Part shown: piece by piece, positions 1-8,904 of the stretch
How the letters are laid out: each line of letters begins with the position of its first letter
Position numbering within the stretch: position 1 is the stretch's first letter
Assembly (NCBI GenBank): GCA_035416745.1
Contig: DAOLNV010000003.1
Location: 92,346-156,345 of the forward strand
Length of the DNA: 64,000 bases
Direction: 5' to 3'
From: Candidatus Hydrogenedentota bacterium
Lineage (GTDB): Bacteria; Hydrogenedentota; Hydrogenedentia; Hydrogenedentales; SLHB01
The notes under the pieces: generated by a model
Database searches by the model: none
What the model was told of the DNA's origin: nothing
The model's input: only the letters and a program-made list of their open reading frames with translations
Translations under genes and position numbers: made by a program

Positions 1-104
1 ACGCTGATATCCGGTTCATGGTTGATCAACTGGGCGAAACCTCGCCGCACGATGGGATGATCGTCCACAACCAGAATGCGGTAGAGCTTGGGAACGCTGT
101 TCAT
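1..104 (-). CDS. Response regulator receiver domain (NarL/FixJ type), truncated at the window edge
   Basis: The minus strand encodes 34 residues from an ATG at 104, running off the left end. The start of a receiver domain is visible: a hydrophobic strand, RILVVDDHPIVRRGF, with the acidic DD pair that helps bind Mg and the HPIVRRG helix typical of NarL/FixJ two-component regulators. The ATG overlaps the TGA of the upstream histidine kinase by 4 nt (ATGA at 104-101), so the two are translationally coupled and almost certainly partners. The phosphoacceptor Asp and the expected LuxR-type DNA-binding domain lie outside the window, so the output domain is inferred from the NarL-like N-terminus and the HisKA_3-type kinase next to it. 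Confidence 0.85.
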   Translation of the reverse strand, partial: MNSVPKLYRILVVDDHPIVRRGFAQLINHEPDIS

Positions 105-2527
105 TCTAGGCTTGCCTCGTCTTGGGTTTTCTTCGCCGTCCCGGTTCGAAACAGGCACGATATCTCCGTCCCGCCGCCGAAGCGGCGCTTTACGGCGAAA
201 GTAGCATCGGCCATTCGGGCGCGGTGTTCCATCAGGCGCAATCCCATTCCGCCTCCTCCTCCCGTCAGGGGTTGCGGAAGGCCTTTGCCATTATCCTCTA
301 TTTGAAGGAGTTTTCCCACTCCTGTTTCAATAAGCATGATCCGAATCTGGGTGGCCTCGGCATGCTTGACTGCATTGGTGACGGCCTCCTGTGCGATGCG
401 ATAGAGATGCTCGGCCTGGGCGGGACTTGAGATCAGCACACTGTCATCGCTCTCAAACACGCATTCTATGCCGGTCATTTGTTCGGTGTGTTCGCCCAGT
501 TTACGCAGGGCGTTGGCTAAGCCGTCCGCCTCGAGATCGACCGGACAGGCGCCTTGCGAGAGCGTACGGGTATAGGCGATGGCTTCTTTGATGAGGTCAG
601 CGATTTCCGTCACGCCGGCCGCTTCCGGAGCATCCTTGTCGGCAAGTGTCTTGGCCAATCCCCTGGTCAGAAACAGAATCCCTGCCAGGTGCTGTCCTAA
701 CCCGTCGTGGAGGTCGCGGCCGAGGCGCCGTTGTTCCCGCGAACTGATCTCGAGGATCTCCTTCTCGAGGAGTTTGCGTTCGGTAACGTCTTCCGCGAAT
801 CCGGCAAACCGATAGGCCTTCCCCTGGCTGTTTCGAATAGGAAACCCGCGGTGCACGAGCCAACGCGTCGTCCCGTCCGGTTGGACGATTCGGAATTCCG
901 TGTCTGCTTCGTGAAACTCGTCCATGAATGTCCTGGCCATGCGTTCACGGTCGTCAGGGTGTACCGCGGCGAGAAAGGCCAGGGGATCCCCATAAAGGGT
1001 TTCTGCCCTCATCTTGCAGATCTCGGCAAATGCCGGACTGACGTACAGCCCGCGGCCGAAGTCGGCTGTTGCGAGCCAGAACATGGCATGGCTGCTTCCC
1101 ACGAGCTGGCGGAACCGCTCTTCGCTTTCTCGAAGCGCCTCCTCGGCATGTTTATGGCTGATGGCGCCGGCAAACACTTCGGCCAGGAGCATAATCAGGG
1201 CAGACAGGGCTTCATCCCAATCATACCCGTCTTGCATGACCTCGAAACAAACGTAGCCGGCCAGGTAGCCCCGGCTCATCATGGGCGCGATGAGAAAGGA
1301 CCTGGGCGGGCCCAGGCCGAAAAAGGCGCGTTCCTCCTGAGCGTCCGCAGGGAGATCCGTGAGGGTCGAGCAACGTATACATTCGCGGTTGCGCAGCTGG
1401 GCCATGAGCCAGGGGAAGCACTCGAGCGATTGTTGCAGCCGGTCTGTAATCAACGGCACCGGTCCCGCAGCACCCCAATCGAAGCGGCCTGCAATCTGTT
1501 TGCCATCACTCGAGAACAAGCCGATGCCGATATGGTGGACTGAGATGGTCTCCCCTATCTGGCCGATAGCGTGGCTGATGGCCTCATAGATCTGCTGGGG
1601 CTGCAGATTGATGAACCGCGTGGCAATTCCCGTCAGCAGCTTCTCGACCCGGAGATGCTGTTGAAGGCTCTTCTCCGCTTCGCGGCGCCGCGTGATGTCG
1701 CGGGCAATTCCCACGAAACCAACAGGCCGGCCGTTATCGTCCAGGACGGTGCTCGTACTCGTTTCCACAGGCACGATCCTGCCGTCTTTGGTCAGGCAGT
1801 CGTACTCTATGATGAACTTGTTGCCTTTAGCGATGCATCCGGACATCTCGCGCACAGCCCTTTCGCGGTCATAGGGGGCAATGAGGTCGATGATGGAGCC
1901 GCACCTGCTGCAGAGTTCTTCCGCGCTGGCATACCCCAGTTTTTGTGCTGATATGGCATTTGTCAGAAGTATTTTCCCGGAAAGATCGAAAAAGGTAATG
2001 GCGTCTGGCGCGGTCTGGACGAGGGCGTGATGGCCGGTCCTTTCCGAATCCAGGACCTCGGAGAGTAGTTTGCCTTCCGGGGCTTCTCGAAGGCAGAGCA
2101 CCATGTATGGGGGCGTCTTGGGCCCGCCTTTCTCGAAGAACAGCCGCGCCACACCCGAGAAGGAGGCGCCATCGGCCCTGGCATGATGCGTTTCCATCAT
2201 GAGCGCCCCTTCTTCGCGCGCACGGGCGATGCACGCGTTCCACTCGATTGCATGCGGTACAACAAATTCCGTGATGGAATGCCCGCATACCGTATTGCCC
2301 TGGGCAGCGTGCATTTCCAGGAAAGGCTTGTTGGCGAATTTGATGATGCCTTCTTCTGAAAGCAGACAAATCCCCTCGCTGGCGCAACCGGCGGCCTGCG
2401 CCAACATATCCGCGCGTTCCTTTTCCATCCTTGCCGCAAGGAGCGCTTGCTCGTAGGCAGCGAGCTTTTGCCGCAACTCGGGGGACATCTCCTCGAGTGC
2501 CGCTCCGCCGTTTACAAGGTCTGGCAT
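101..2527 (-). CDS. PAS/GAF multi-sensor histidine kinase, NarX/UhpB (HisKA_3) type
   Basis: 808 residues, predicted cytosolic: no membrane segment is seen. Order: an N-terminal coiled helix (about 1-45); a PAS domain (about 45-150); a second PAS (about 165-285, ending in the PAC-like GIARDITRRREAE); a GAF-like domain (about 290-455); a third PAS/PAC (about 465-590, ending FAGFAEDVTERK); then a HisKA_3 dimerisation domain with the phosphoacceptor His at residue 607 (RDLHDGLGQHLAG). The HATPase_c domain has the N-box EAVTNAVKHA and G-box motifs DNGKGL and GMGLRLMEHRA. This is the short-H-box kinase class that pairs with LuxR-type regulators, matching the next gene. An AAGG Shine-Dalgarno lies 8 nt before the ATG. 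The ligand cannot be told from sequence. Confidence 0.9.
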   Translation of the reverse strand: MPDLVNGGAALEEMSPELRQKLAAYEQALLAARMEKERADMLAQAAGCASEGICLLSEEGIIKFANKPFLEMHAAQGNTVCGHSITEFVVPHAIEWNACIARAREEGALMMETHHARADGASFSGVARLFFEKGGPKTPPYMVLCLREAPEGKLLSEVLDSERTGHHALVQTAPDAITFFDLSGKILLTNAISAQKLGYASAEELCSRCGSIIDLIAPYDRERAVREMSGCIAKGNKFIIEYDCLTKDGRIVPVETSTSTVLDDNGRPVGFVGIARDITRRREAEKSLQQHLRVEKLLTGIATRFINLQPQQIYEAISHAIGQIGETISVHHIGIGLFSSDGKQIAGRFDWGAAGPVPLITDRLQQSLECFPWLMAQLRNRECIRCSTLTDLPADAQEERAFFGLGPPRSFLIAPMMSRGYLAGYVCFEVMQDGYDWDEALSALIMLLAEVFAGAISHKHAEEALRESEERFRQLVGSSHAMFWLATADFGRGLYVSPAFAEICKMRAETLYGDPLAFLAAVHPDDRERMARTFMDEFHEADTEFRIVQPDGTTRWLVHRGFPIRNSQGKAYRFAGFAEDVTERKLLEKEILEISSREQRRLGRDLHDGLGQHLAGILFLTRGLAKTLADKDAPEAAGVTEIADLIKEAIAYTRTLSQGACPVDLEADGLANALRKLGEHTEQMTGIECVFESDDSVLISSPAQAEHLYRIAQEAVTNAVKHAEATQIRIMLIETGVGKLLQIEDNGKGLPQPLTGGGGGMGLRLMEHRARMADATFAVKRRFGGGTEISCLFRTGTAKKTQDEASLE

Positions 2528-2965
2528 GCGCGCATCCTTAATCCGTCAAACAAGACACTTCAGCCTGCCATGTTGATAACGTATTCGCCGCGACGCGGTC
2601 GCCAATCCCAATATCACTATAGAAGAGTAACCAATGCGAAGCAAGCCCTTCGGTCATGGCGCCGAGGACGGCTCTGGGCGGGCGGGAAACGTGAGGCGGC
2701 CATCGCGGGGCGGGTTTCCTTTCGCGAATGCCAGCCGGAGAACCTCCCGTGCAAGCGGCGTCGAAACGGCCGTGCGGGCATACCTGGCCGCTTCAGGCGC
2801 TCATCGCCTATGCGTCTTGGGATGCCGTGGCCCCCTGTATTGGTTTTATTGACGTTCACAGGTCAAAATGGCATGATTACTCCGTTTGAACTTGCTTCAC
2901 AAGAGCCACGAGCACGCTGGGAGGGCCAAGTCGGCCCTTAGCATAGAGATAAAGGAACTTTTGCC
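2528..2965. other. Divergent intergenic region between kinase and PKD lipoprotein
   Basis: 438 bp with no convincing gene. It must carry the promoters of the leftward kinase operon and the rightward lipoprotein, but no -35/-10 pair with good spacing stands out. A small hairpin (AGGGCC at 2922-2927, GGCCCT at 2933-2938) sits just upstream of the AAAGGA Shine-Dalgarno at 2951-2956 of the downstream gene. Confidence 0.5.
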
Positions 2966-5900
2966 GTGCGACGCTTACTCCGCTTTTGCTCCCTCCCCAT
3001 GCTGGGAGTTCTTTCCCTTGTGCACGCGGGATGCCCTTCCCCTCCCGAGATGGGCATTGTGTTGATCGTTTCCCCAACAACGCTGGACTTCGGCTCAACG
3101 GAAACGGCGATGTCTTTCAAGGTGAGCAAGAACTACACCAGTCAGGCCATGGCGCCGTTCCGCGTTACCTCCAGCGATGCGTGGATATCCTTAGAGCCCT
3201 CTACCGGAACAAGTAACGGGCCCGATGACCCGATTACGGTGTCCGTAACCATCAAGCGTGACTTGCTGGGAGCGGGGACAAACAGCGGGACGGTGCGGAT
3301 CACGTGCGAAGGGGCAACCGACCGATGGGTCCAAGTGACCGCGTTCCGCCAACTTGCGGCGAATTTCACTGTGAATGAAGTGCAGCCGTTCCAGGGCGAC
3401 CCCATCACCTTTCAAGACATGTCGCAAGTTTCGGGCAACGTAAGCGGCACAAAGAGCTGGTTGTGGGATTTCGGCGACGGCGCCACCAGTGAGGCGCAAA
3501 ACCCCTCTCACACATACGACACGATAGGGACGTTTGATGTAACTCTCACGGTGACTGTCGGAGAGGCTTCCGCAGCCCTCACCAAGCGCAATTACATCAT
3601 GGTGCGCGAGAAGATAGGTCCCACGGCGGGTTTTTACGCCCTCGACACCACTGTGCCTGCGGGTTCTCCCGTGGGGTTTGTCGATCAATCCGAGCCTGGC
3701 ACCGCCTCGATAACGTCGTGGCGATGGGATTTTGGCGATGGCCGCAGCGGCACAGGGGCGGCGCCCACCCACGCTTATGCCCTGCCAGGCGTGTATACGG
3801 TGCGCCTGACGGTTACAACCGCGCACGGCCAAGATGAAGAGGTCAAGCAGAATTACATCACGGTCGAGGCGGTGCCGCCGCAGGCCGACTTCACCTGCTC
3901 GAACGTTGAGCCTCTGATGGGCACCGAGGTGACGTTTACCGACCTGTCCGTGCCGGGCCACCTTCCTATCGCCTCGTGGTACTGGGAATTCGGCGACGGG
4001 GCGGTCAGCACGGAACGGAATCCGAGCCATACGTATGATACGTACGGGGTATTCAACGTCTCGCTTACAGTGGCCGACGCTGAGGGGAATCAGGACACCG
4101 AAATCAAGACTGGCTACGTATCCGTTCGCGGCTACGCGCCAGATGCGAGCTTCAATGTGGACCGTTCCTGGGGCGTCACCATAGATGAATTCGGTTTTGC
4201 CAATACATCCGACCCTGGCACGGGTCCGGCCACCTACCGGTGGCGGTTCGGGGACGGCTCGGAGAGTGCTCAGGAGAATCCATCGCATACATACACGGTC
4301 CGGGGAACCTATACCGTGTCCCTGGAAGTGCGCAACAATTTTGGAGTTGACACCGCGCAATACACTGGTCTGCGGGTTTACGACGCGAACGCCCTCGACC
4401 GCTATGTCCGTAAAGACGACGGCATCGAGCCGGCCGTCACGACGGAACCCCGGCAAACCTTTAATGGCGGGCGGTGGGATGTCCTAAAGTTTGCGTCGCA
4501 GCAGTGGCGCGATAGCGCCGAGGTGGCCCCGCATATCTGGCAGCACTGGCTGGGGTTGGCCATTCCGGATGTGATCCGGAACAAGACCGCCCTGTTGTTC
4601 ATTTCGGGAGGCGACACGAACGACGCCGCGCCGGCGCCGTCCGCCGAGCTGACCGATTTCGCGGTGCAAGCCGGTTCCATCGTGGCTGTACTCACGACGG
4701 TGCCCAATCAGCCGTCCGTTTTCACGGCAGAAGGGGCGTCCCGCTCCGAGGATGAGATCCTTGCCTATACGTTTGACCAATACCTGGATGGCGCCGCCAT
4801 GAACATGGCGGATGAAGAATGGCCCGCCCTTCTGCCCATGGCGAAAGCGGCTGTCCGTGCGATGGACGTTGTGCAGGAGTATTCGGCATCCCTGGCGGTT
4901 CCAGTCACTGTCGAGGACTTCGTGGTGACGGGCGCTTCCAAGCGTGGATGGACCACGTGGCTTACGGCAGCGACGGACCACCGCGTGGTGGGCATTGCGC
5001 CGATGGTTATCGACGTGCTGAATCTGGACGACCAGATGGACTGGCATTATTCCGCCCTGTGTGGTTATGCGGAAGCCATTCACGACTACGTTGACATGGG
5101 CGTGATTGACCGCCTGCATACGCCCGAGGGCGACGCGTTGCAGGCGATCGTGGATCCGTATGCCTATGCCGAACGGTTCGCTATCCCAAAACTGGGGTTG
5201 AACGGTACTGCCGATCAGTTCTTCGTGCCGGATTCCGCACAGTTTTACTATCCCGAGATCTCGAACTACGGCCCCATGTATCTCCGCTATTTCCCGAATG
5301 GCGATCATCATCTGCTCGAAGGCTACGACGCCACAGTGCGGGGGATGCTGCCGTTCTACAACGCCATCGTCAAACGCGAGACGCTCCCGTCCCTCGAGTG
5401 GCAGATCACCGATACGACGGATGAAGCTACGCTGACGGTGCAGCTTGACAGGGTTCCCCAGGCCGCATATCTCTGGACGGGGACCGTTGGGCAGACCTCG
5501 GGTGTGCGCGATTTCCGGCTCGACACCGTCGGCCCTGACGTATGGCAGTCCACGCCCATTTCGCCTGTTGGCACGGGCGGCACCAGCTATGCGGCTACCG
5601 TACCGAGTCCGGCTCACGGCTGGACCGGCTATTTCATGTCTTTCGAGTTCGCGAGCGGCACGGCGGGCGAGCCGCATGTATTCACCACCGAGGTGCGCTG
5701 TGTGCCGACCATGCCGCCCTGTTACGAACCTGGCGGCTACGGAACAATCGAGACCGCCGGCACGGGTACCGATGCCATTACGGTCGTGCGCGTGGGAGGA
5801 ACCCGGTTTGAGATGGGCTATTGGTATGGCTATCTGCTTGCCGAGCAGATAGACGCCATTTGGGCGCTGTTCTCGGCGGTGGCGGAAGCTGAGTTTCCCG

Positions 5901-6829
5901 CCGGGACGCTGGACCTCGCCGTGAGCCAGTTGTGGAATTCGGAGTATTTCGACACCGCCGCGTGGGGGGAAGAGTTGGCGGGAGTCGCCCAGGGTTGCCG
6001 GATGGCCGGTTATCCGGGGATTACAGTCGATGTGCTCAAGAGAATCCTGGTCATTCCTGATATCTCGGAATACGGTTGCTCATTGTTTGCCGCATGGGGC
6101 AAAGCCACGGCCGGCGGTGAGATGTATCAGCTTCGCAACCTGGACTGGTCGATAGAGCTGGGAGCCCAGAACTACCCCGTTGTGGCTATTTACGAGCCCA
6201 CGGACGGCGGCATCAAACACGCGGTCATCGGTTTCGCGGGGCTGGTGGGTATTGCCGGCGGCGGCATGAACGGCAATGGCATCGCGGTGAGCGAGATCAT
6301 GGGGTATTTCTGCGACGAGGAGTACCTGGAAGGCATACCGTTCCCCGTCCTCCTTCGCGACGTTCTTTATCACGACAGCACGCTGACGCAAGCGCTGGCA
6401 CGCATGAAAGGCGCTACGCGGACCAATCAGTATCATTATTGCATAGGCGATCCCAATGCGCCTGATCCGAAGGCGCGGCTGCTATTCACCAGCCGGACCC
6501 GTTTTGATGAGTGGGTCGATAACCAGTCGGTTACGGGTCAACATCCGTGCCACCCCAACGTCAACCCGGTCCACACGGCGCTGGATGACGCGGTTTATTG
6601 GAAGAATCACAATGGGCGCGACAACGAGATCATCTACGACGGCCTGTTCAGCCGGTACGGCACGCTGGATGCCCAAGGCGCTATTGCCATTGCCAAGGCG
6701 GCCGGCGTCAACAGCACCGTGCTCAGCATCGTGTACCATAACTCGGGTGGTGACTTCTGGGTAGCCTATGCCAACGGTACGGACCCGGCTCAAAATCAGG
6801 GATACGTTCACATTCTCCTGAATCCGTGA
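2966..6829 (+). CDS. Lipoprotein: four PKD domains + PhoPQ-activated (PqaA-like) hydrolase + C45 acyltransferase-like domain
   Basis: 1287 residues from a GTG start with AAAGGA 9 nt upstream. The N-terminus is a signal peptide ending HAG-C23, a probable lipobox, so the protein should be surface- or periplasm-anchored. Order: a BACON/Ig-like domain (about 25-125); four PKD domains (about 126-475), each with a W-x-F-GDG core and a xP(S/T)H(T/A)Y motif; a PhoPQ-activated pathogenicity-related alpha/beta hydrolase domain (about 476-930) with nucleophile-elbow GASKRG (Ser658); and a C-terminal peptidase C45 / acyl-CoA:6-APA acyltransferase-like domain (about 937-1287) with EYGCS, candidate N-terminal nucleophile Cys1038. 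Normally the C45 Cys is exposed by self-cleavage, so this fusion may split itself. The substrate is unknown. The thi genes follow 24 nt downstream. Confidence 0.85.
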   Translation: MRRLLRFCSLPMLGVLSLVHAGCPSPPEMGIVLIVSPTTLDFGSTETAMSFKVSKNYTSQAMAPFRVTSSDAWISLEPSTGTSNGPDDPITVSVTIKRDLLGAGTNSGTVRITCEGATDRWVQVTAFRQLAANFTVNEVQPFQGDPITFQDMSQVSGNVSGTKSWLWDFGDGATSEAQNPSHTYDTIGTFDVTLTVTVGEASAALTKRNYIMVREKIGPTAGFYALDTTVPAGSPVGFVDQSEPGTASITSWRWDFGDGRSGTGAAPTHAYALPGVYTVRLTVTTAHGQDEEVKQNYITVEAVPPQADFTCSNVEPLMGTEVTFTDLSVPGHLPIASWYWEFGDGAVSTERNPSHTYDTYGVFNVSLTVADAEGNQDTEIKTGYVSVRGYAPDASFNVDRSWGVTIDEFGFANTSDPGTGPATYRWRFGDGSESAQENPSHTYTVRGTYTVSLEVRNNFGVDTAQYTGLRVYDANALDRYVRKDDGIEPAVTTEPRQTFNGGRWDVLKFASQQWRDSAEVAPHIWQHWLGLAIPDVIRNKTALLFISGGDTNDAAPAPSAELTDFAVQAGSIVAVLTTVPNQPSVFTAEGASRSEDEILAYTFDQYLDGAAMNMADEEWPALLPMAKAAVRAMDVVQEYSASLAVPVTVEDFVVTGASKRGWTTWLTAATDHRVVGIAPMVIDVLNLDDQMDWHYSALCGYAEAIHDYVDMGVIDRLHTPEGDALQAIVDPYAYAERFAIPKLGLNGTADQFFVPDSAQFYYPEISNYGPMYLRYFPNGDHHLLEGYDATVRGMLPFYNAIVKRETLPSLEWQITDTTDEATLTVQLDRVPQAAYLWTGTVGQTSGVRDFRLDTVGPDVWQSTPISPVGTGGTSYAATVPSPAHGWTGYFMSFEFASGTAGEPHVFTTEVRCVPTMPPCYEPGGYGTIETAGTGTDAITVVRVGGTRFEMGYWYGYLLAEQIDAIWALFSAVAEAEFPAGTLDLAVSQLWNSEYFDTAAWGEELAGVAQGCRMAGYPGITVDVLKRILVIPDISEYGCSLFAAWGKATAGGEMYQLRNLDWSIELGAQNYPVVAIYEPTDGGIKHAVIGFAGLVGIAGGGMNGNGIAVSEIMGYFCDEEYLEGIPFPVLLRDVLYHDSTLTQALARMKGATRTNQYHYCIGDPNAPDPKARLLFTSRTRFDEWVDNQSVTGQHPCHPNVNPVHTALDDAVYWKNHNGRDNEIIYDGLFSRYGTLDAQGAIAIAKAAGVNSTVLSIVYHNSGGDFWVAYANGTDPAQNQGYVHILLNP

Positions 6830-6853
6830 GTCTGGGCGAACGGAGGCTGCCCC

Positions 6854-8020
6854 ATGAGTTTCGCCGATGAATTGGGCGCGTGGCCGCGCGCCCGCGTAAT
6901 GGACGCCATCGAGCGCGCCCGGACGCAAGACGTCGAGGCCGCGCTCGCACGGGAGATGCGCGGTCCGGAGGACCTGTGCGCACTGCTTTCGCCCTGTGCG
7001 CGCGCGTTTCTGGAGCCGATGGCCCGTGAGGCCAGCAGGCTGACCCGGTGGCACTTCGGCCGCACGATCGGAATGTACGTGCCGCTCTACCTCTCGAATG
7101 TTTGCGGCGCGGACTGTGTCTATTGCGGCTATGCGGTTCGGTCGGGCAACAAAGAGAAGCGGCTCAACCTCAGCCGCGAGGAAATCCGCGCGGAGTGCGC
7201 GGCCCTGGCGGCCGAGGGGTTCCAGAACGTGTTGCTGTTGACGGGGGAAGCGCGCCGCGCCGCGCCTGTCGCATATATTGCGGACGCGGTGGCGCTTGCC
7301 CGCGAGTTCTTCCCGGCCGTCAGCGTCGAGGTGTACTCACTGGATGAGTCCGATTACCGGTTGCTTTGCCAGCGAGGTCTCGAAGGCGTGACGCTGTACA
7401 TGGAGACCTATGACCGGGCGCTCTACAAGGCGGTCCACCTCAAGGGCGAAAAGACCGACTATGACTACCGTCTGGATGCGAGCGAGCGGGCGGGGCGGGC
7501 GGGTGCGCGGCGTCTGGGCATTGGGGCGCTGCTCGGCCTGACCGATTGGCAGGTGGATGGATTCTGGACCGCGCTCCACGGGCGTTACCTGCAGAGGGTG
7601 TGTTGGCAGAGCGCTGTGTCGGTATCCTTCCCGAGGCTGCTCCATACGCCGAAACGGTTTTCAGTGCCTCGCCTGGTAAGCGACGCCGAATTGGTGCAAC
7701 TCATGCTGGCCATGCGCCTCTACCTGCCCGAGGCGGGATTCACTCTTTCCACGCGCGAGCGCTCGGAATTCCGCGATCATCTCATCCCGCTGGGCATCAC
7801 GATGATGAGCGCGGGCTCGTCGACCCGCCCCGGCGGGTACGCCACGCATATCGATGAAACCCTCGAACAGTTTGCGATCGAGGATAGACGGCCTCCGGCG
7901 CACGTTGCGGAAGCCATTCGCGCCAAGGGATACGAGCCGGTCTGGAAAGATTTCGACTACGCATTCGATCGAGAGCCGGAACCGCACGAGCCCCTGGATG
8001 TAAGCAGCGGGGATTCGTGA
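6854..8020 (+). CDS. thiH: 2-iminoacetate synthase ThiH (radical SAM)
   Basis: 388 residues, normal length for ThiH. It splits L-tyrosine to 2-iminoacetate (dehydroglycine) and p-cresol for thiazole formation in anaerobic-type thiamine synthesis. The radical-SAM cluster motif CxxxCxxC is present (Cys84, Cys88, Cys91, within NVCGADCVYCGY). The middle contains LLLTGEARRAAP and VYSLDESDYRLL, and the C-terminal half matches the ThiH/BATS region. GGAGG (6842-6846) lies 7 nt before the ATG. It heads a three-gene set with thiS and thiE. Its partner ThiG is about 24 kb away, next to thiF. An oxygen-sensitive enzyme fits an anaerobic or microaerobic lifestyle. Confidence 0.93.
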   Translation: MSFADELGAWPRARVMDAIERARTQDVEAALAREMRGPEDLCALLSPCARAFLEPMAREASRLTRWHFGRTIGMYVPLYLSNVCGADCVYCGYAVRSGNKEKRLNLSREEIRAECAALAAEGFQNVLLLTGEARRAAPVAYIADAVALAREFFPAVSVEVYSLDESDYRLLCQRGLEGVTLYMETYDRALYKAVHLKGEKTDYDYRLDASERAGRAGARRLGIGALLGLTDWQVDGFWTALHGRYLQRVCWQSAVSVSFPRLLHTPKRFSVPRLVSDAELVQLMLAMRLYLPEAGFTLSTRERSEFRDHLIPLGITMMSAGSSTRPGGYATHIDETLEQFAIEDRRPPAHVAEAIRAKGYEPVWKDFDYAFDREPEPHEPLDVSSGDS

Positions 8021-8042
8021 AGGACGTTGGGAGAATAGGCGC

Positions 8043-8243
8043 ATGCGGATTACATTGAACGGGGAGACGCGCGAGGTGCAGCCGGGGATCACCGTCCATG
8101 GGCTGATTCTGGAGTTCGGCCGGCAACCCGCGGCTACGGTCGTCGAACGCAACGGCGAGATTGTAGACCGGGATTCGTATGCGTCGCTGCATCTCCTCGA
8201 TGGAGACACCGTGGAGCTGGTGCAGTTCGTGGGAGGCGGCTGA
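8043..8243 (+). CDS. thiS: Sulfur carrier protein ThiS
   Basis: 66 residues with a beta-grasp (ubiquitin-like) fold. It starts MRITLNGE and ends VQFVGGG, carrying the di-glycine tail that ThiF adenylates and that carries the thiocarboxylate sulfur to the thiazole synthase ThiG. GGGAG lies about 9 nt before the ATG. The TGA stop overlaps the ATG of thiE by 1 nt (TGATG), so the genes are coupled. Confidence 0.93.
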   Translation: MRITLNGETREVQPGITVHGLILEFGRQPAATVVERNGEIVDRDSYASLHLLDGDTVELVQFVGGG

Positions 8244-8896
8244 TGGACCATGCGGAGCGAATGCGGCGTTTTGCGGACGCCGATCTTTATGTGGTGATTA
8301 CGCAGTCGTTCTGCGCGGGCCGCTCTGCCCTGGAGGTTCTCGATGCAACGCTCGATGCGGGTGTCCGCCTGATACAGCTGCGCGAGAAGGACCTTACCGA
8401 TAGGGAGCTCTACCAGCGCGCATTGGCGTTTCGCGAGCGAACCGGCGCGCAGGGCGCGCTGCTGATCATCGATGACCGTGTGGATATCGCGTTGGCGGTG
8501 GAAGCCGATGGCGTTCATCTTGGCGAATTTGATCTGCCGGTTGCGGCGGCGCGCCGGGTCGCCCCGGAGTTCATCCTTGGGGCCTCTTCGCACAATCTTG
8601 ATGAAGCGTTGGCGGCGCAGGAGGCGGGCGCGAGCTATGTCAATATCGGCCCCATCTTCCCGACGCAGACGAAGTCCGTCGCCACGGGAGTTGTGGGGTT
8701 AGCCATGATTGACACCATCGCCCCGCGTTTGCGCATTCCGTTCACGACCATGGGCGGCATCAAAGCCGGCAACGTTTCGGAAGTGCTCCAGCGGGGTGCG
8801 CGGCACGTTGCCGTAGTCACCGCCGTGACCGCGGCTCCGGACGTCCGCGCCGCGGCGTCTGAGTTGAGGGCTTTGATACGAGGCTCACGGGAGTGA
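8243..8896 (+). CDS. thiE: Thiamine-phosphate synthase ThiE
   Basis: 217 residues, TIM barrel. It joins HMP-pyrophosphate and thiazole phosphate to give thiamine phosphate. Family motifs are visible: LYVVITQ at the N-terminus, the pyrophosphate/Mg site RLIQLREKDL, GVHLGEFDLP, GPIFPTQTK and TTMGGI in the phosphate-binding barrel end. It is last in the thiH-thiS-thiE operon and faces the end of the hybrid kinase across an 8-nt gap, so termination must occur inside or at the end of the opposing gene. No TPP riboswitch motif was found ahead of the operon. Confidence 0.94.
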   Translation: MDHAERMRRFADADLYVVITQSFCAGRSALEVLDATLDAGVRLIQLREKDLTDRELYQRALAFRERTGAQGALLIIDDRVDIALAVEADGVHLGEFDLPVAAARRVAPEFILGASSHNLDEALAAQEAGASYVNIGPIFPTQTKSVATGVVGLAMIDTIAPRLRIPFTTMGGIKAGNVSEVLQRGARHVAVVTAVTAAPDVRAAASELRALIRGSRE

Positions 8897-8904
8897 AGGG
8901 GAGC

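Noticed and set aside
2528..2965. Small coding frames in the intergenic region
   Set aside because: Frames of 70-165 codons exist but lack ribosome sites, motifs and plausible composition.
3191..5677. Two frames of about 400 codons opposite the PKD/PqaA lipoprotein
   Set aside because: Antisense to well-defined PKD and hydrolase domains; no domain or ribosome site supports them.
6780..6853. TPP riboswitch before thiH
   Set aside because: Only 24 nt separate the genes and no CUGAGA/ACCUGAU-type thi-box was found. The thiF upstream region was also checked.
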